This document shows positions 21,065 through 31,224 of a stretch of 64,000 nucleotides of DNA, one piece after another. Position numbers and translations under genes: made by a program. The DNA comes from Prauserella flavalba (GTDB lineage Bacteria > Actinomycetota > Actinomycetes > Mycobacteriales > Pseudonocardiaceae): positions 56,157 to 120,156 of the forward strand of contig NZ_MASU01000016.1 of the NCBI RefSeq assembly GCF_003202235.1, in the 5' to 3' direction. How positions within the stretch are numbered: position 1 is the first letter of the stretch; every line of letters starts with the position of its first letter. Under the pieces are notes generated by a model. The model saw nothing but the letters and a program-made list of their open reading frames with translations. It was not told the DNA's origin and made no database searches.

Positions 21065-21682
21065 GTGCCGAGGAAGGTCGACGTCGAAGCGCAGCGAGCC
21101 GAGATCGCCGCCGCCGTGCTGCGCCTGGCCGCGCGGTCCGGGCTGGAGGCCGTGAGCCTGCGCGAGGTCGCCGCCGAGGCCGGAGTGTCGATGGGCCGAG
21201 TGCAGCACTACTTCCGGACCAAGGAGGAGATGCTGCTGCACGGCGTGCGCCTCGCGATGCGGCGCATGGACACCCGCATCGCCGAGCGGCTGCGGCGCCT
21301 GCCTGAGGAGGGAGACGAGGAGCAGGTGCTGCGCGCCGCGATCGACGAGGTGCTCGGCGACCACCCCGAGACCCGCCAGGTGATCCGGGCGAGCGTCGCC
21401 TACTACGCGCGCGCACAGGAGAACACCGAGGTCTTCGAGGTCCTGTTCGGCGACGACGCCCTGCTGCGCGAGCTGGCCTGCCGCGTGGTCCGTACCGCGC
21501 AGGCCCAGGGGCGGGCACCCGCCGGGCTCGATCCCTGGCAGGAGGCGCACATCATCTGGGCGCTCGCCGACAGCCTCAGCCTCAAGGTCGCGTTCGGACA
21601 GACGTCGAGCGAGCAGGCGATGGCGACGATGCGTTATCACCTCGACCGCGTGCTCGGTTGCGGGGCCCACCCGGGGGTGTGA
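21065..21682 (+). CDS. TetR-family autoregulator
   Basis: A 205-residue TetR protein. DNA-binding part: EIAAAVLRLAARSGLEAVSL followed by REVAAEAGVSMGRVQHYF and RTKEEMLLHG. The C-terminal part is longer and contains RQVIRASVAYYARAQENTEV, typical of the TetR_C_6/BetI-like group. GTG 21065 is fixed by three signals: the HTH starts about 10 residues in, TACGCT lies exactly 6 bases upstream, and two palindromic operators overlap that promoter. Divergent from the two-helix membrane protein, its probable target. Ligand unknown. Confidence 0.9.
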   Translation: MPRKVDVEAQRAEIAAAVLRLAARSGLEAVSLREVAAEAGVSMGRVQHYFRTKEEMLLHGVRLAMRRMDTRIAERLRRLPEEGDEEQVLRAAIDEVLGDHPETRQVIRASVAYYARAQENTEVFEVLFGDDALLRELACRVVRTAQAQGRAPAGLDPWQEAHIIWALADSLSLKVAFGQTSSEQAMATMRYHLDRVLGCGAHPGV

Positions 21683-21695
21683 GAGGGTACGCGCT

Positions 21696-22643
21696 GTGAT
21701 CCGGATCATTCGCCGCCCCGTCACGCTCCTCACCGCCGTTGTCGCCGGTCTCGTGCTCGCCGGCTGTGGATCCGGGCCCAGCCAGGTCGGTTCCGCCGCG
21801 ATCATCGGTGACCGGTCGATCCCTCTGGAGGACGTCCAGCAGGAGGTCCGCTGGCTGCTCGACAACGTGCCCGAGGCCGAGCAGGCGAAGCAGCAGCGCA
21901 AGCTCGACCTCCAGGCGCGCGAGGTGGTGCGCAGCCGGATCATCCACGAGCTCACCATGATCGCCGCGCAGCGCGAGGGCCTGCGGGCCGATCCCGCCGA
22001 GGTCGACGCTCTCATCGAGGGCAGCGGCGGCGTCGAGGCGGTCGCGCAGGGCGCAGGCGTGATCCCCGAGCGGGTCCGCCAGCTCGCGACCGACCAGGTG
22101 CTGTTGCAGCAGCTCGCGCAGCGCTACGTGGACCGCGTCTCCGTGCGGCTCGTGGGCACCTCGATCGTCACCGAGAGCCCCGGCGCGACCGCGAAGGAGC
22201 AGGCACTGGAGATCGGCCGCGACATCGCCGCCGACCCCGGCGGCGTAGAGCAGATCGTGCGGCAGAGCGGCAACCAGCTCATCGACAGCGAGCTGCCGAT
22301 GGCCCAGACCCTGCAGAACCAGCCCGAGATCGCGGCGAGCGCCGTGTTCGGCGCCTCCGAGGGCTCGGTGCTGGTGATCCAGCCGAGCCAGGAGCAGGCC
22401 GAGTGGCTGGTCGCGCTGGTCGAGGAACGTAACGTGTCCGCGGGCGGCGCCGCCTCCACCGCGCAGGCCGACCCGCAGTACCTGTACTTCGCGGGCCTGC
22501 GGCTGCTGCAGCCCATCGCCGACGAGCTCGGCGTGCGCGTCAACCCCCGCTACGGCGTGTGGGACGCGACGGCCCTGTCCCCGGCGGCCAGCGAGGACGA
22601 GCTTTCCGGTTACCAGTTCCAGTCCCGTACCGTGCAGCCATGA
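21696..22643 (+). CDS. SurA-N-domain-like lipoprotein
   Basis: A 315-residue lipoprotein: signal helix with lipobox VLAGC (Cys near residue 24), then SAAIIGDRSIPLEDVQQEVR, a form of the SurA/PrsA N-terminal chaperone domain. The rest is mostly helical with charged heptads and no recognisable PPIase domain, so isomerase activity is not expected. It may assist folding of exported proteins. GTG 21696 begins 13 bp after the TetR stop. Its TGA overlaps the ATG of mazG by 4 bases (ATGA); this coupling of a secreted chaperone-like protein to mazG is positional and not necessarily functional. Confidence 0.75.
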   Translation: MIRIIRRPVTLLTAVVAGLVLAGCGSGPSQVGSAAIIGDRSIPLEDVQQEVRWLLDNVPEAEQAKQQRKLDLQAREVVRSRIIHELTMIAAQREGLRADPAEVDALIEGSGGVEAVAQGAGVIPERVRQLATDQVLLQQLAQRYVDRVSVRLVGTSIVTESPGATAKEQALEIGRDIAADPGGVEQIVRQSGNQLIDSELPMAQTLQNQPEIAASAVFGASEGSVLVIQPSQEQAEWLVALVEERNVSAGGAASTAQADPQYLYFAGLRLLQPIADELGVRVNPRYGVWDATALSPAASEDELSGYQFQSRTVQP

Positions 22644-23605
22644 CCTGGCATTCCCCGACGGTGGTGCTCGTCTCCCCGGCGTGGGCGACGGCGCTCCCTG
22701 CCGCCGCGCTGACCGCGCTGCGGCAGGCCGAGCACGTCTTCGCCGCCGCCGACCTGCCTGAGGCGACCCGCGCGGCACTCGACGCGAAACCCGCGCCGGA
22801 GCCCGCCGAGCTGACCCGCCACTCCGGGGTCGTGCTCATCTCCACCAGCGCCGATGAGCCGGGCGCGGCCGCGCTCGTCGCCGCCGGTGCGGCCGTGGTC
22901 GAGACGCCCGTGCCGCCGCTCGCCCGCGCCGCCGAGGTGATGGACCGCCTGCGCTCGCCGGGCGGCTGCCCCTGGGACGCCGCGCAGACGCACGACTCGC
23001 TGCGGCAGTACCTCGTCGAGGAGACCTACGAGCTGCTCGACGCGATCGAGGAGGGCGACCGCGCCGCGCTACGCGAGGAGCTGGGTGACGTGCTCCTGCA
23101 GGTACTGTTCCACGCGCGCGTCGCCGCCGAGCACCAGACCGACCCGTTCGGCATCGACGAGGTGGCGGGCGAGCTCGTCGACAAGCTCGTCGGCAGGCAC
23201 CCCAACGTGTTCTCCGGCTCCGAGGCCGTGCACACGGCCGAGCGCCAGCAGGTGCGGTGGGAGGAGCTCAAGCAGGCCGAGAAGCGTCGCGAGTCCATTG
23301 TGGATGGTGTGGCGCTCGGTCAGCCCGCGGCGGCGCTGGCGGGGAAGCTCGGGCACCGCACGGGCCGGGCCGGGCTGCCGTACGACCTGTTTCCCTCCGG
23401 CACCGACGAGGGCTCGAAGCTCTTCCGCATCGCGGCGGGCGCGCGCAGGGGCGGGGTCGACCCCGAGGGCACGCTGCGCGCGGTGGCGAAGGCGTTCGCC
23501 AACGACGTCAGGGCCGCCGAGCGAGCGGCCCGCGAGGCCGGGTTCGACCCGGCGACCCTCGACGCGGACGGGTGGCGCCGTTTCTGGCCGGTCCAGTCCA
23601 CGTAA
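22640..23605 (+). CDS. mazG: Nucleoside triphosphate pyrophosphohydrolase MazG
   Basis: Hydrolyses NTPs and aberrant dNTPs to monophosphates and PPi. The 321-residue protein has an actinobacterial N-terminal extension of about 100 residues (MTWHSPTVVLVSPAWA...), then the catalytic core RLRSPGGCPWDAAQTHDSLR, EETYELLDAIE and EELGDVLLQVLFHA, which carry the metal-binding Glu/Asp set, followed by GRHPNVF and VRWEELK. Length and order agree with Rv1021. ATG 22640 has TACCGT 6 bases upstream, so it may also be transcribed on its own as a leaderless message despite overlapping the gene before it. Confidence 0.95.
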   Translation: MTWHSPTVVLVSPAWATALPAAALTALRQAEHVFAAADLPEATRAALDAKPAPEPAELTRHSGVVLISTSADEPGAAALVAAGAAVVETPVPPLARAAEVMDRLRSPGGCPWDAAQTHDSLRQYLVEETYELLDAIEEGDRAALREELGDVLLQVLFHARVAAEHQTDPFGIDEVAGELVDKLVGRHPNVFSGSEAVHTAERQQVRWEELKQAEKRRESIVDGVALGQPAAALAGKLGHRTGRAGLPYDLFPSGTDEGSKLFRIAAGARRGGVDPEGTLRAVAKAFANDVRAAERAAREAGFDPATLDADGWRRFWPVQST

Positions 23606-23614
23606 CCTGACCGG

Positions 23615-24448
23615 GTGACCGAGCCCACCCCGTCCGGGCGACCACGCGTGCCGGACGGGCATCGCAGCCCGTTACCCCGGCCCGCCCTCGCCCGGCTCGC
23701 GTTGACGCTACTGGTCGTGGCGACGGGCCTCACGCTGATCCTCACCATCGGCGTGCACAAGGAAGACGACGAGCACGACGCCGCGCTGGTGATCCCAGAC
23801 CAGCGCCCGCGCTCGCACGAGACCGTGCCGAGAGTGGCGCTCGCCGCCCCGGTCGACCGGCCCAGAGCGTCCGACCAGGCCGAACTCGACGCGTGGGCGG
23901 AGCAGGTCGCCGACGCGACGGGCATCCCGGCGCGCGTCGCCTCCGCGTACGGCAGGGCAGAGATGTGGCTGCGCGGCGAGCGGCCCGAGTGCCGGCTCTC
24001 GTGGGGCACCCTCGCCGGGATCGGCCGGGTCGAGTCGCGGCACGGCGGTCTCGACGGCAACAGCATCGGCGACGACGGCAGGCCGGAGCGGCCGATCATC
24101 GGCATCGCGCTCGACGGCTCGCCGGGAGTGCGGGAGATCCGCGACACCGACGACGGCAGGCTCGACGCCGACATCTCGTGGGACCGCGCCGTCGGCCCGA
24201 TGCAGTTCCTGCCGGAGACGTGGGAACGCTGGGGCGCGCGGGCGACCAGCGACGGCGCCGAGCCGGACCCGCAGGACATCGACGACGCGGCACTCGCGGC
24301 GGCGAGGTACCTGTGCGCGCAGGGCCGCGACCTCGCCACGCCGCAGGGCTGGTGGGACGCGGTGCTCGCCTACAACCGCTCGGTCGACTACGGCCAGGAC
24401 GTCTTCAGCGGCGCCGACGGCTACGCGGAGGCCACCCGCCCCCAGTGA
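23615..24448 (+). CDS. Membrane-anchored lytic transglycosylase, LpqU-like
   Basis: A 277-residue protein with one N-terminal membrane helix (LARLALTLLVVATGLTLILT) and an exported SLT_2/MltB-type domain that cleaves peptidoglycan glycan strands. Seen: WGTLAGIGRVESRHGG with the catalytic Glu, DTDDGRLDADISWDRAVGPM followed by QFLPETW, and AAARYLCAQGRDL. M. tuberculosis lpqU occupies the same place between mazG and eno; here the anchor is a helix and no lipobox cysteine is seen. GTG 23615 has TAACCT 6 bases upstream. A paralogue lies at 29075. Confidence 0.88.
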   Translation: MTEPTPSGRPRVPDGHRSPLPRPALARLALTLLVVATGLTLILTIGVHKEDDEHDAALVIPDQRPRSHETVPRVALAAPVDRPRASDQAELDAWAEQVADATGIPARVASAYGRAEMWLRGERPECRLSWGTLAGIGRVESRHGGLDGNSIGDDGRPERPIIGIALDGSPGVREIRDTDDGRLDADISWDRAVGPMQFLPETWERWGARATSDGAEPDPQDIDDAALAAARYLCAQGRDLATPQGWWDAVLAYNRSVDYGQDVFSGADGYAEATRPQ

Positions 24449-24490
24449 GCCGCCGCAAGCGAGCCGCGCACACAGTGAACGCCAGGGGTG

Positions 24491-24895
24491 CTAGGTGTTG
24501 CCGAGTGCGAGGCGGGCGCTGACCTCGCCGATCGCGTCCTGGTACTCCGGCACGGGGTTCATCGCCGACGCCATCCGCAACTGTGCGAGCGCCTCGACCA
24601 ACCGGCCGAGGCGCTGCAACGTTCTGCCGAGCACGAAGCGGGCGTAGTGATCGGAGGGATCCATCTCCACCACCCGCGTCAACGCCTGTTCGGCCCGGTT
24701 CAGCTGGGCGGAGTGGAAGTAGGCCCGGCCGGCGAGCAGTTGCACGCTCGGCTTGTCCGGTTCCGCGTCGAGCACCGGTTCCAGTGCCTTCAGCGCGTCG
24801 AGCGGGCGCCGCCGCTGTACCAGCGCCTCTGCCTGACGGAACGCGCGGAACCGTGCTTCGCCCGAAGGCGCCGGTACTGGCTCCTCGTCAACCAT
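24491..24895 (-). CDS. Small tetratricopeptide-repeat protein
   Basis: A 134-residue soluble protein with about three TPR units: FRAFRQAEALVQRRRPLDAL..., SVQLLAGRAYFHSAQLNRAE... and YARFVLGRTLQRLGRLVEAL... TPRs mediate protein contacts; the partner is unknown. ATG 24895 is preferred, with GAGAG upstream; the ORF extends 37 codons further without a better start. It is oriented against its neighbours, converging on the lpqU-like gene. Confidence 0.75.
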   Translation of the reverse strand: MVDEEPVPAPSGEARFRAFRQAEALVQRRRPLDALKALEPVLDAEPDKPSVQLLAGRAYFHSAQLNRAEQALTRVVEMDPSDHYARFVLGRTLQRLGRLVEALAQLRMASAMNPVPEYQDAIGEVSARLALGNT

Positions 24896-25017
24896 GATTC
24901 TCTCGACGGTACCTCCGGGCGCATCGTTTCTCGACCCCCGCCAAGATCTCGAAACGGCCATGATCCGCCTGTTTCCGCTAACGAGAACCGCTGCGCCGCC
25001 GATCAACGAGCGTTTTC

Positions 25018-26046
25018 GTGATCACTCAGTTGGAGGCACCGGCGGAGCCGGATCCGTTCGACCATCCCGATCTGCGAGACCCCCAGCGGGCCCGGCAGGC
25101 CGAGCGCAACGCGCGCAAGGGAGCCAGGAAGGGACGCCGGGAGGCGAAGAAGGTCCGCAAGCAGCAGGTCGAGAACTGGGGCCGGCAGCCGAAGAAGCGG
25201 TTCCGGCGCACCCGCGCGATCGCGCTGGTCGTGGTGGTGCTCGCTGTCGCGGGCGGTGGCATCTACCTCATTCAGCAGGCACGTGACGACCAGCCCGTCG
25301 GCACTTACGCCGACCGGCCCGCGGCCGACCCGATCGACCTGAACCGCCCGTTCGCGGACACCCCCGCGCACGACTGGGCCGAGGGCGCCGACGCCATCGT
25401 CGTGCCGAAGGCCGTCGCCGTGGGCGGCTTCACCGCCGAGCGGGTGGCCAGGGCGTACGACGAGGTCAAGGCCATGCTGGTCGCCTCCCGCCTCGACCCG
25501 AGGATGATCGAGCACGGCGAGGTGGAACCCTTCCTCGCGCTGCTCGCCGAGGGGCAGCGTGAGGAGATCCGCGGCCAGTTCCGGGAGGCGGAGTGGCCCG
25601 CTCCTTACGCGACCCGCATCGCGCCCGGCTTCCGCCTGCTCGCGGCGCCGCCGAGGATCAACGGCACCATGATCGCCGAGCCGGGGCCCGCGCCTGGCTC
25701 GCTGCGCGTGCGCACCAACTACGTGTTCGCCTACGCCTTCGACGTCGACGACCCGCGTGAGGTGCCCGCCCCGCTCGACCTCGTCGCCGTCTTCCGCGCC
25801 GACGTGTCGTACCTGCTGTACGAGGGCGAGCGGTGGGTCCCGCGGGACCGCGGTTACTTCCTCGACCGCGCCGAGTCGTTCACGTACTCGATGTCGTGCG
25901 AGGCGATGCGAAAGGGCCTGCTCGCGCCGGCCTACAGCGACCGGACGGCGCTCGGGCTGCCCGATTCGAGGCGCCCGCCGGAGTACTTCGATCACACCAA
26001 GCCCATCCCCGACGTCAACACGTGCGGGGCGCCCGAGGCGGGGTGA
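25018..26046 (+). CDS. Bitopic membrane protein of unknown function
   Basis: A 342-residue protein I do not recognise by function. Residues 1-65 are highly basic and charged (RQAERNARKGARKGRREAKK, then QPKKRFRRTR), followed by one membrane helix (AIALVVVVLAVAGGGIYLI, about 69-87) and a roughly 250-residue domain that should face outside, with KAVAVGGFTAERVARAYDEV, FLALLAEGQREEIRG and a C-terminal FDHTKPIPDVNTCG. Only two cysteines are seen in that domain (SMSCEAM and NTCG), possibly a disulfide. GTG 25018 is the first start in frame and gives the basic tail. Stands alone between the TPR gene and a VOC gene. Confidence 0.75.
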   Translation: MITQLEAPAEPDPFDHPDLRDPQRARQAERNARKGARKGRREAKKVRKQQVENWGRQPKKRFRRTRAIALVVVVLAVAGGGIYLIQQARDDQPVGTYADRPAADPIDLNRPFADTPAHDWAEGADAIVVPKAVAVGGFTAERVARAYDEVKAMLVASRLDPRMIEHGEVEPFLALLAEGQREEIRGQFREAEWPAPYATRIAPGFRLLAAPPRINGTMIAEPGPAPGSLRVRTNYVFAYAFDVDDPREVPAPLDLVAVFRADVSYLLYEGERWVPRDRGYFLDRAESFTYSMSCEAMRKGLLAPAYSDRTALGLPDSRRPPEYFDHTKPIPDVNTCGAPEAG

Positions 26047-26086
26047 GTGCCGGGGCCGGTCGTCCCATGTGGTGGACTACCCCGTC

Positions 26087-26545
26087 ATGAGCGACGAAGA
26101 CCCGAGGTATCTCGGCCTCGCGCCGTACCTGTACTACACCGACGCGACCGAGGCTCTGGAGTGGCTGACCCGCGTCTTCGGGTTCGAGGAGAAGGTCCGC
26201 TACGTCGACGCGGCGGGCGAGGTCTTCCAGGCCACCGTCATCGCGGGCTCGGCTGAGATCCAGCTCACGTGCGTCGGAGCCGACTACTGGGAGGGCAAGG
26301 GCGTCGACGGTCCCGTCGGCCAGCTCAACGTGGTGTACGTCGACGACGTCGACGCGCAGTACGAGCGGGTGTGCGAGGCCGTCGGCGAACAGGTGGAGAT
26401 CACCAGGCCCCAGGACCAGCCCTACGGCGCCAGGCTGTTCACCGTGCAGGACATCGGCGGCAACAGCTGGGCCTTCTGGCAGCGTGTGTCCGACACCGTC
26501 GAGCTGCCCGCGGGCTGGCAGGAGATCCGTCCCGGAGATCAATGA
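26087..26545 (+). CDS. VOC/glyoxalase-superfamily protein
   Basis: A 152-residue single-domain VOC-fold protein: LGLAPYLYYTDATEALEWLT, then RVFGFEEKVRYVDAAGEVFQ, a central QLNVVYVDDVDAQYERVCEA and a final GARLFTVQDIGGNSWAFWQ. The beta-alpha-beta-beta-beta pattern repeats twice. This form (with PYLYY and WAFWQ) resembles the PhnB/YdfO-like group more than lactoylglutathione lyase, so a glyoxalase activity is not assured. ATG 26087 is the first good start. Confidence 0.82.
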   Translation: MSDEDPRYLGLAPYLYYTDATEALEWLTRVFGFEEKVRYVDAAGEVFQATVIAGSAEIQLTCVGADYWEGKGVDGPVGQLNVVYVDDVDAQYERVCEAVGEQVEITRPQDQPYGARLFTVQDIGGNSWAFWQRVSDTVELPAGWQEIRPGDQ

Positions 26546-26586
26546 CGGTCCGTGTCCCGCGCTGAGTGCGTGCCTCCAACGGGTGA

Positions 26587-27933
<1,347 letters not shown>

Positions 27934-27941
27934 GCGAAGAC

Positions 27942-28469
27942 GTGGCCGAGCGGGGCAGGGCGCGCGGCAGGCGAGGCGGGGGACGGGCGCAGAGCTCGTC
28001 GCCCCGCCGGCCTCAGCGTGCGCGGCGGGAAGACCGCCGGTCACGCCTGCGCCGTGGGCTGACCGCGAAGCGGGCGTCCGGCGCCGCGAAGGTGCTGGGC
28101 ATGTCCACCACGCGGCGGGCGGCGGTCGTCGCGATCGTCGTGTGCGCGCTCGCGTTCACGCTCGCCGTGCCGCTGCGCACGTACCTGTCGCAGCGGGCCG
28201 ACGTCGCCGCGGAGGAAGCGCGGCAGGCGGACCTGGAGCGGCAGGTGGCCGAGCTGGAGGCACGCAAGGCGGAGCTGAGCGACCCGGCGCAGGTGGAGGC
28301 CGAGGCCAGGCGCAGGCTCCGCTACGTGATGCCCGGCGAGACGCCGTACATGGTGCAGCTGCCGGAGGACAAGCAGTCCGAGCAACGGCCGGAGGGCGAC
28401 GAGCGCGCCCCGGCTCAAGGCTCGGCCTGGTACGAAATGTTGTGGGATAGCGTGACCAAGGGTGAATGA
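27942..28469 (+). CDS. FtsB/DivIC-like septum protein
   Basis: A 175-residue bitopic protein: a very basic cytoplasmic N-terminus of about 58 residues, one membrane helix (AAVVAIVVCALAFTLAVPLR), then an external coiled coil with QADLERQVAELEARKAELSD and a DivIC-type end RRRLRYVMPGETPYMVQLP. This matches the FtsB/DivIC family, which with FtsL and FtsQ links early and late divisome parts. Gene order eno-ftsB matches M. tuberculosis Rv1024 and also E. coli. GTG 27942 starts 8 bp after eno; the 3' end overlaps DUF501 by 8 bases. Confidence 0.9.
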   Translation: MAERGRARGRRGGGRAQSSSPRRPQRARREDRRSRLRRGLTAKRASGAAKVLGMSTTRRAAVVAIVVCALAFTLAVPLRTYLSQRADVAAEEARQADLERQVAELEARKAELSDPAQVEAEARRRLRYVMPGETPYMVQLPEDKQSEQRPEGDERAPAQGSAWYEMLWDSVTKGE

Positions 28470-28986
28470 GACCGACTTCGAGCCCGTGACCGACGCGGAC
28501 CGGGAGATCATCGCGCAGCAGCTGGGCAGGCCGCCGAGGGCGTTGCGGGCCGTCGCGGCCCGGTGCCCCAGCGGGCATCCGAGCGTGGTGCAGACCAGTC
28601 CCCGGCTGGAGGACGGCACGCCCTTTCCCACGCTCTACTACCTGACGTGCCCGACCCTCACGTCGCTCGTGGGCAAGCTCGAGGCCTCCGGGCTCATGAA
28701 GGAGATGACGGCGCGGCTCGGCGAGGACCCCGAGCTGGCCGGCGCCTACCAGCGCGCGCACGAGTCCTATTTGGCCCAGCGCGACGCGATCGACCCGCTC
28801 GGCCACGAGGTGAGCGCGGGCGGCATGCCAGGCCGTGTGAAGTGCCTGCACGTCCACCTCGCACACACGCTCGCGTGCGGCCCCGGCGTGAACCCGTTCG
28901 GCGACGAGACGCTGGAGCTGTTGCGAACGGAGGGTTGGCCGTCAGGAGACTGCGCTCCGTTGGTCCAGACGGAGCAATCCTGCTGA
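28462..28986 (+). CDS. DUF501 family protein
   Basis: A 174-residue cytoplasmic protein of the DUF501 family (Rv1025-like), function unknown. Recognised by ADREIIAQQLGRPPRALRAV, the RCPSGHPSVVQTSPRL segment, GTPFPTLYYLTCP, and the C-terminal GMPGRVKCLHVHLAHTLACG with cysteine and histidine residues that could bind metal. GTG 28462 overlaps the end of the ftsB-like gene, indicating coupling. Its fixed place between ftsB and ppx in actinobacteria hints at a link to division or phosphate metabolism, which is inference only. Confidence 0.92.
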   Translation: MNETDFEPVTDADREIIAQQLGRPPRALRAVAARCPSGHPSVVQTSPRLEDGTPFPTLYYLTCPTLTSLVGKLEASGLMKEMTARLGEDPELAGAYQRAHESYLAQRDAIDPLGHEVSAGGMPGRVKCLHVHLAHTLACGPGVNPFGDETLELLRTEGWPSGDCAPLVQTEQSC

Positions 28987-29030
28987 GAATTCGCTGACGT
29001 CGGCTGAATCCGGCTTGCCGTTGAGGCAGT

Positions 29031-29063
29031 CTTACCCCAGGTCATCGCAGGCACGCGGGTAAG
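29031..29063 (+). promoter_or_regulatory. Leader hairpin next to the SD of the second transglycosylase gene
   Basis: CTTACCC (29031-29037) pairs with GGGTAAG (29057-29063) across a 19-nt loop. The 3' arm runs into AAGGGGGG, the Shine-Dalgarno of the gene starting at 29075, so pairing could reduce ribosome access. No riboswitch class is recognised. Confidence 0.3.
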
Positions 29064-29074
29064 GGGGGCAGGCC

Positions 29075-30214
29075 GTGGACGCGAGCCGGACACTCGGCGT
29101 CTTTCGAAGATTCGGCTTGCGGCACAAGGCTTTCGTCGCCGCGCTCGCCGGAGCGCTCGCCGTGCTGCCCGCGGCGCTGATGAGCGAGACCGCGGCCCGG
29201 TGGGTGAGCACGGCCGCCACCGAGTACTCCGGGAACCTGGCTCTCGAAGGCGGTTATCCGCCGGAACCCGGCCAGATCGGTGTCGACGGAAGCCTGCCGC
29301 ACGCCCCGGATCCCGAAGACCTGACCGCCTACGAACTTCCCGCTCCCGGCCCGCTCGGCATCCCGAGCACGGCGCTCGAGGCGTACCGCAACGCCGCCCG
29401 CGTCGTCGGCGCCGAGTTCCCCGCGTGCCACCTCGACTGGGCGTTGATCGCGAGCATCGGGCGCATCGAGTCCAACCACGCGCGCGGCGGCTACGTGAAA
29501 CCCAACGGCGACACGCTGGAGCCCATCCTCGGGCCCGTGCTCAACGGCGTCGGCCCGGTCGCCGCGATCCCCGACACCGACGGCGGCCGCTACGACGGCG
29601 ACACCACCTGGGACCGCGCGGTCGGCCCCACCCAGTTCATCCCGGCCACGTGGGCCCGCTACGGCGCCGACGGCAACGGCGACGGCGTCCGCGACCCGAA
29701 CAACATCTTCGACGCGACGGTGGCCACCGGCCGCTACCTCTGCTCGGGCGGGTTGGACCTCGCCAAGGACGACCAGCTGCGCGCCGCGCTCTACCGCTAC
29801 AACAATTCCGACACCTACGTCGAAACCGTGATCCTCTGGGCGCAGGCGTACCGCGACGGGGTCGCGACCGTGCCGGACAGCCGGGTGCCGCTCGCCGTGC
29901 CGCAGGTGGTGGCCACCGAGGCGCCGTCACCGGTCGCGCCGCCTCCGCCCGCGGCGGGCGCCCCGCCGCCGTCGACGGGCGGCACCGCCACCACGCCGAA
30001 CCCGGGCACGCAGCTGCCGAGCGAGACGGGCACGCCGCCGCGCACCACGACGACGACACCTCCGCCCACCACCGGCACGTGCGAGCCGCCGCCCACGACG
30101 ACGCCGACGTCACCGACGGAGACCACGTCGCCGAGCCCGGCGCCGCCGGGGTGCGAGACCACCCCGCCGCCCACGACCACGACCACGACCGGGGAGGTGA
30201 CGCCGTCGAGCTAG
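29075..30214 (+). CDS. Secreted lytic transglycosylase with Pro/Thr-rich tail
   Basis: A 379-residue exported protein. After a signal/anchor helix (AFVAALAGALAVLPAALM) comes an SLT_2/MltB-like domain: LDWALIASIGRIESNHARGG with the catalytic Glu, DGGRYDGDTTWDRAVGPTQF followed by IPATWARYGADGNGDG, and ATGRYLCSGGLDLAKDDQL. The last 110 residues are almost only Pro, Thr, Ser, Gly and Glu (TTTTTPPPTT type), a likely wall-spanning linker. It is a paralogue of the gene at 23615 but longer at both ends. GTG 29075 follows AAGGGGGG. It precedes ppx by 9 bp. Confidence 0.87.
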   Translation: MDASRTLGVFRRFGLRHKAFVAALAGALAVLPAALMSETAARWVSTAATEYSGNLALEGGYPPEPGQIGVDGSLPHAPDPEDLTAYELPAPGPLGIPSTALEAYRNAARVVGAEFPACHLDWALIASIGRIESNHARGGYVKPNGDTLEPILGPVLNGVGPVAAIPDTDGGRYDGDTTWDRAVGPTQFIPATWARYGADGNGDGVRDPNNIFDATVATGRYLCSGGLDLAKDDQLRAALYRYNNSDTYVETVILWAQAYRDGVATVPDSRVPLAVPQVVATEAPSPVAPPPPAAGAPPPSTGGTATTPNPGTQLPSETGTPPRTTTTTPPPTTGTCEPPPTTTPTSPTETTSPSPAPPGCETTPPPTTTTTTGEVTPSS

Positions 30215-30223
30215 GGTGACCGC

Positions 30224-31177
30224 ATGCCACGCGTAGCCGCCATCGACTGTGGAACGAACTCCATCCGCCTGCTCGTCGCGGAGCTGACGCACCGCCACGA
30301 CGGCACCGTCGACCTGCGCGACCTGCACCGCGAGATGCGGATCGTGCGGCTGGGCCAGGGTGTCGACGCGACCGGGCGCCTCGCTCCCGAGGCGCTGGAG
30401 CGCACCCGGGAGGCACTGGCGGCGTACACGATCGCCGCGCGGCGCAAGGGCGTGGAGAAGGTGCGCATGGTGGCGACCTCGGCCACGCGTGACGCGAGCA
30501 ACCGCGAGGACTTCTTCGCGATGACCCGCGACGTGCTCGGAGTCGAGGCCGAGGTGATCACCGGCGACGAGGAGGCACGGCTGTCGTTCACGGGCGCGGT
30601 CGGGGAGCAGGACCCGGACGACGGGCCGTTCCTCGTCGTGGACGTCGGGGGCGGTTCCACGGAGCTGGTGCTCGGCACGTGGGACGGGCAGCGTGCCGAC
30701 GTGCTCGCCGCGCGCTCGGTCGACATCGGCTGCGTGCGGATCACCGAGCGCACCCTGCGCAGCGATCCGCCGACGGCCGAGGAGGTCGCCGCAGGCCGTG
30801 AGCTGGCGGCCGAGGTGCTGGCCGACGCCTTCGCCGCCGTCGACGTGTCGAAGGCGCGGACGTGGATCGGTGTGGCCGGCACGGTCACCACGCTCTCGGC
30901 CGTCGCGCAGGAGCTGCCGGAGTACGACTCGGAGCGCACCCACCTCTCGAAGCTGACCAGGGCCGACATCGACCGCATCGCGGGCGGGCTGCTCGCGGCC
31001 GACCACGAGACGCGGGCGGCGAATCCCGTCATCCACCCCGGGCGCGTGGACGTCATCGGGGGCGGCGCGCTGATCGTGCAGGTGCTCGCCGAGCAACTCG
31101 CGCGGCGCGGCGGGCCTGCCGACCTGGTGGTGAGCGAGCACGACATCCTGGACGGCATCGCGCTCTCGCTCTCCTGA
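30224..31177 (+). CDS. ppx: Ppx/GppA-family exopolyphosphatase
   Basis: A 317-residue phosphatase of the ASKHA fold that degrades polyphosphate or pppGpp. Seen: the N-terminal phosphate loop VAAIDCGTNSIRLLVAEL, VRMVATSATRDASNREDFFA, ITGDEEARLSFTGAV, the second glycine loop LVVDVGGGSTELVLG and the GGGALIVQVLAEQ region. It is the short form without a C-terminal HD domain, like Rv1026 (Ppx2) at the same chromosomal place. ATG 30224 has TAGGGT 6 bases before it, a possible leaderless promoter inside the 3' end of the previous gene. Confidence 0.94.
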   Translation: MPRVAAIDCGTNSIRLLVAELTHRHDGTVDLRDLHREMRIVRLGQGVDATGRLAPEALERTREALAAYTIAARRKGVEKVRMVATSATRDASNREDFFAMTRDVLGVEAEVITGDEEARLSFTGAVGEQDPDDGPFLVVDVGGGSTELVLGTWDGQRADVLAARSVDIGCVRITERTLRSDPPTAEEVAAGRELAAEVLADAFAAVDVSKARTWIGVAGTVTTLSAVAQELPEYDSERTHLSKLTRADIDRIAGGLLAADHETRAANPVIHPGRVDVIGGGALIVQVLAEQLARRGGPADLVVSEHDILDGIALSLS

Positions 31178-31224
31178 CCCGACTTTCGTCGGTTTTTCGC
31201 GCCCACGACGGCACCGCGGTCATA

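Noticed and set aside
28987..29074. c-di-AMP riboswitch, known upstream of some actinobacterial cell-wall hydrolases
   Set aside because: The 88-nt gap is too short and lacks the conserved cores; only a simple hairpin is seen.
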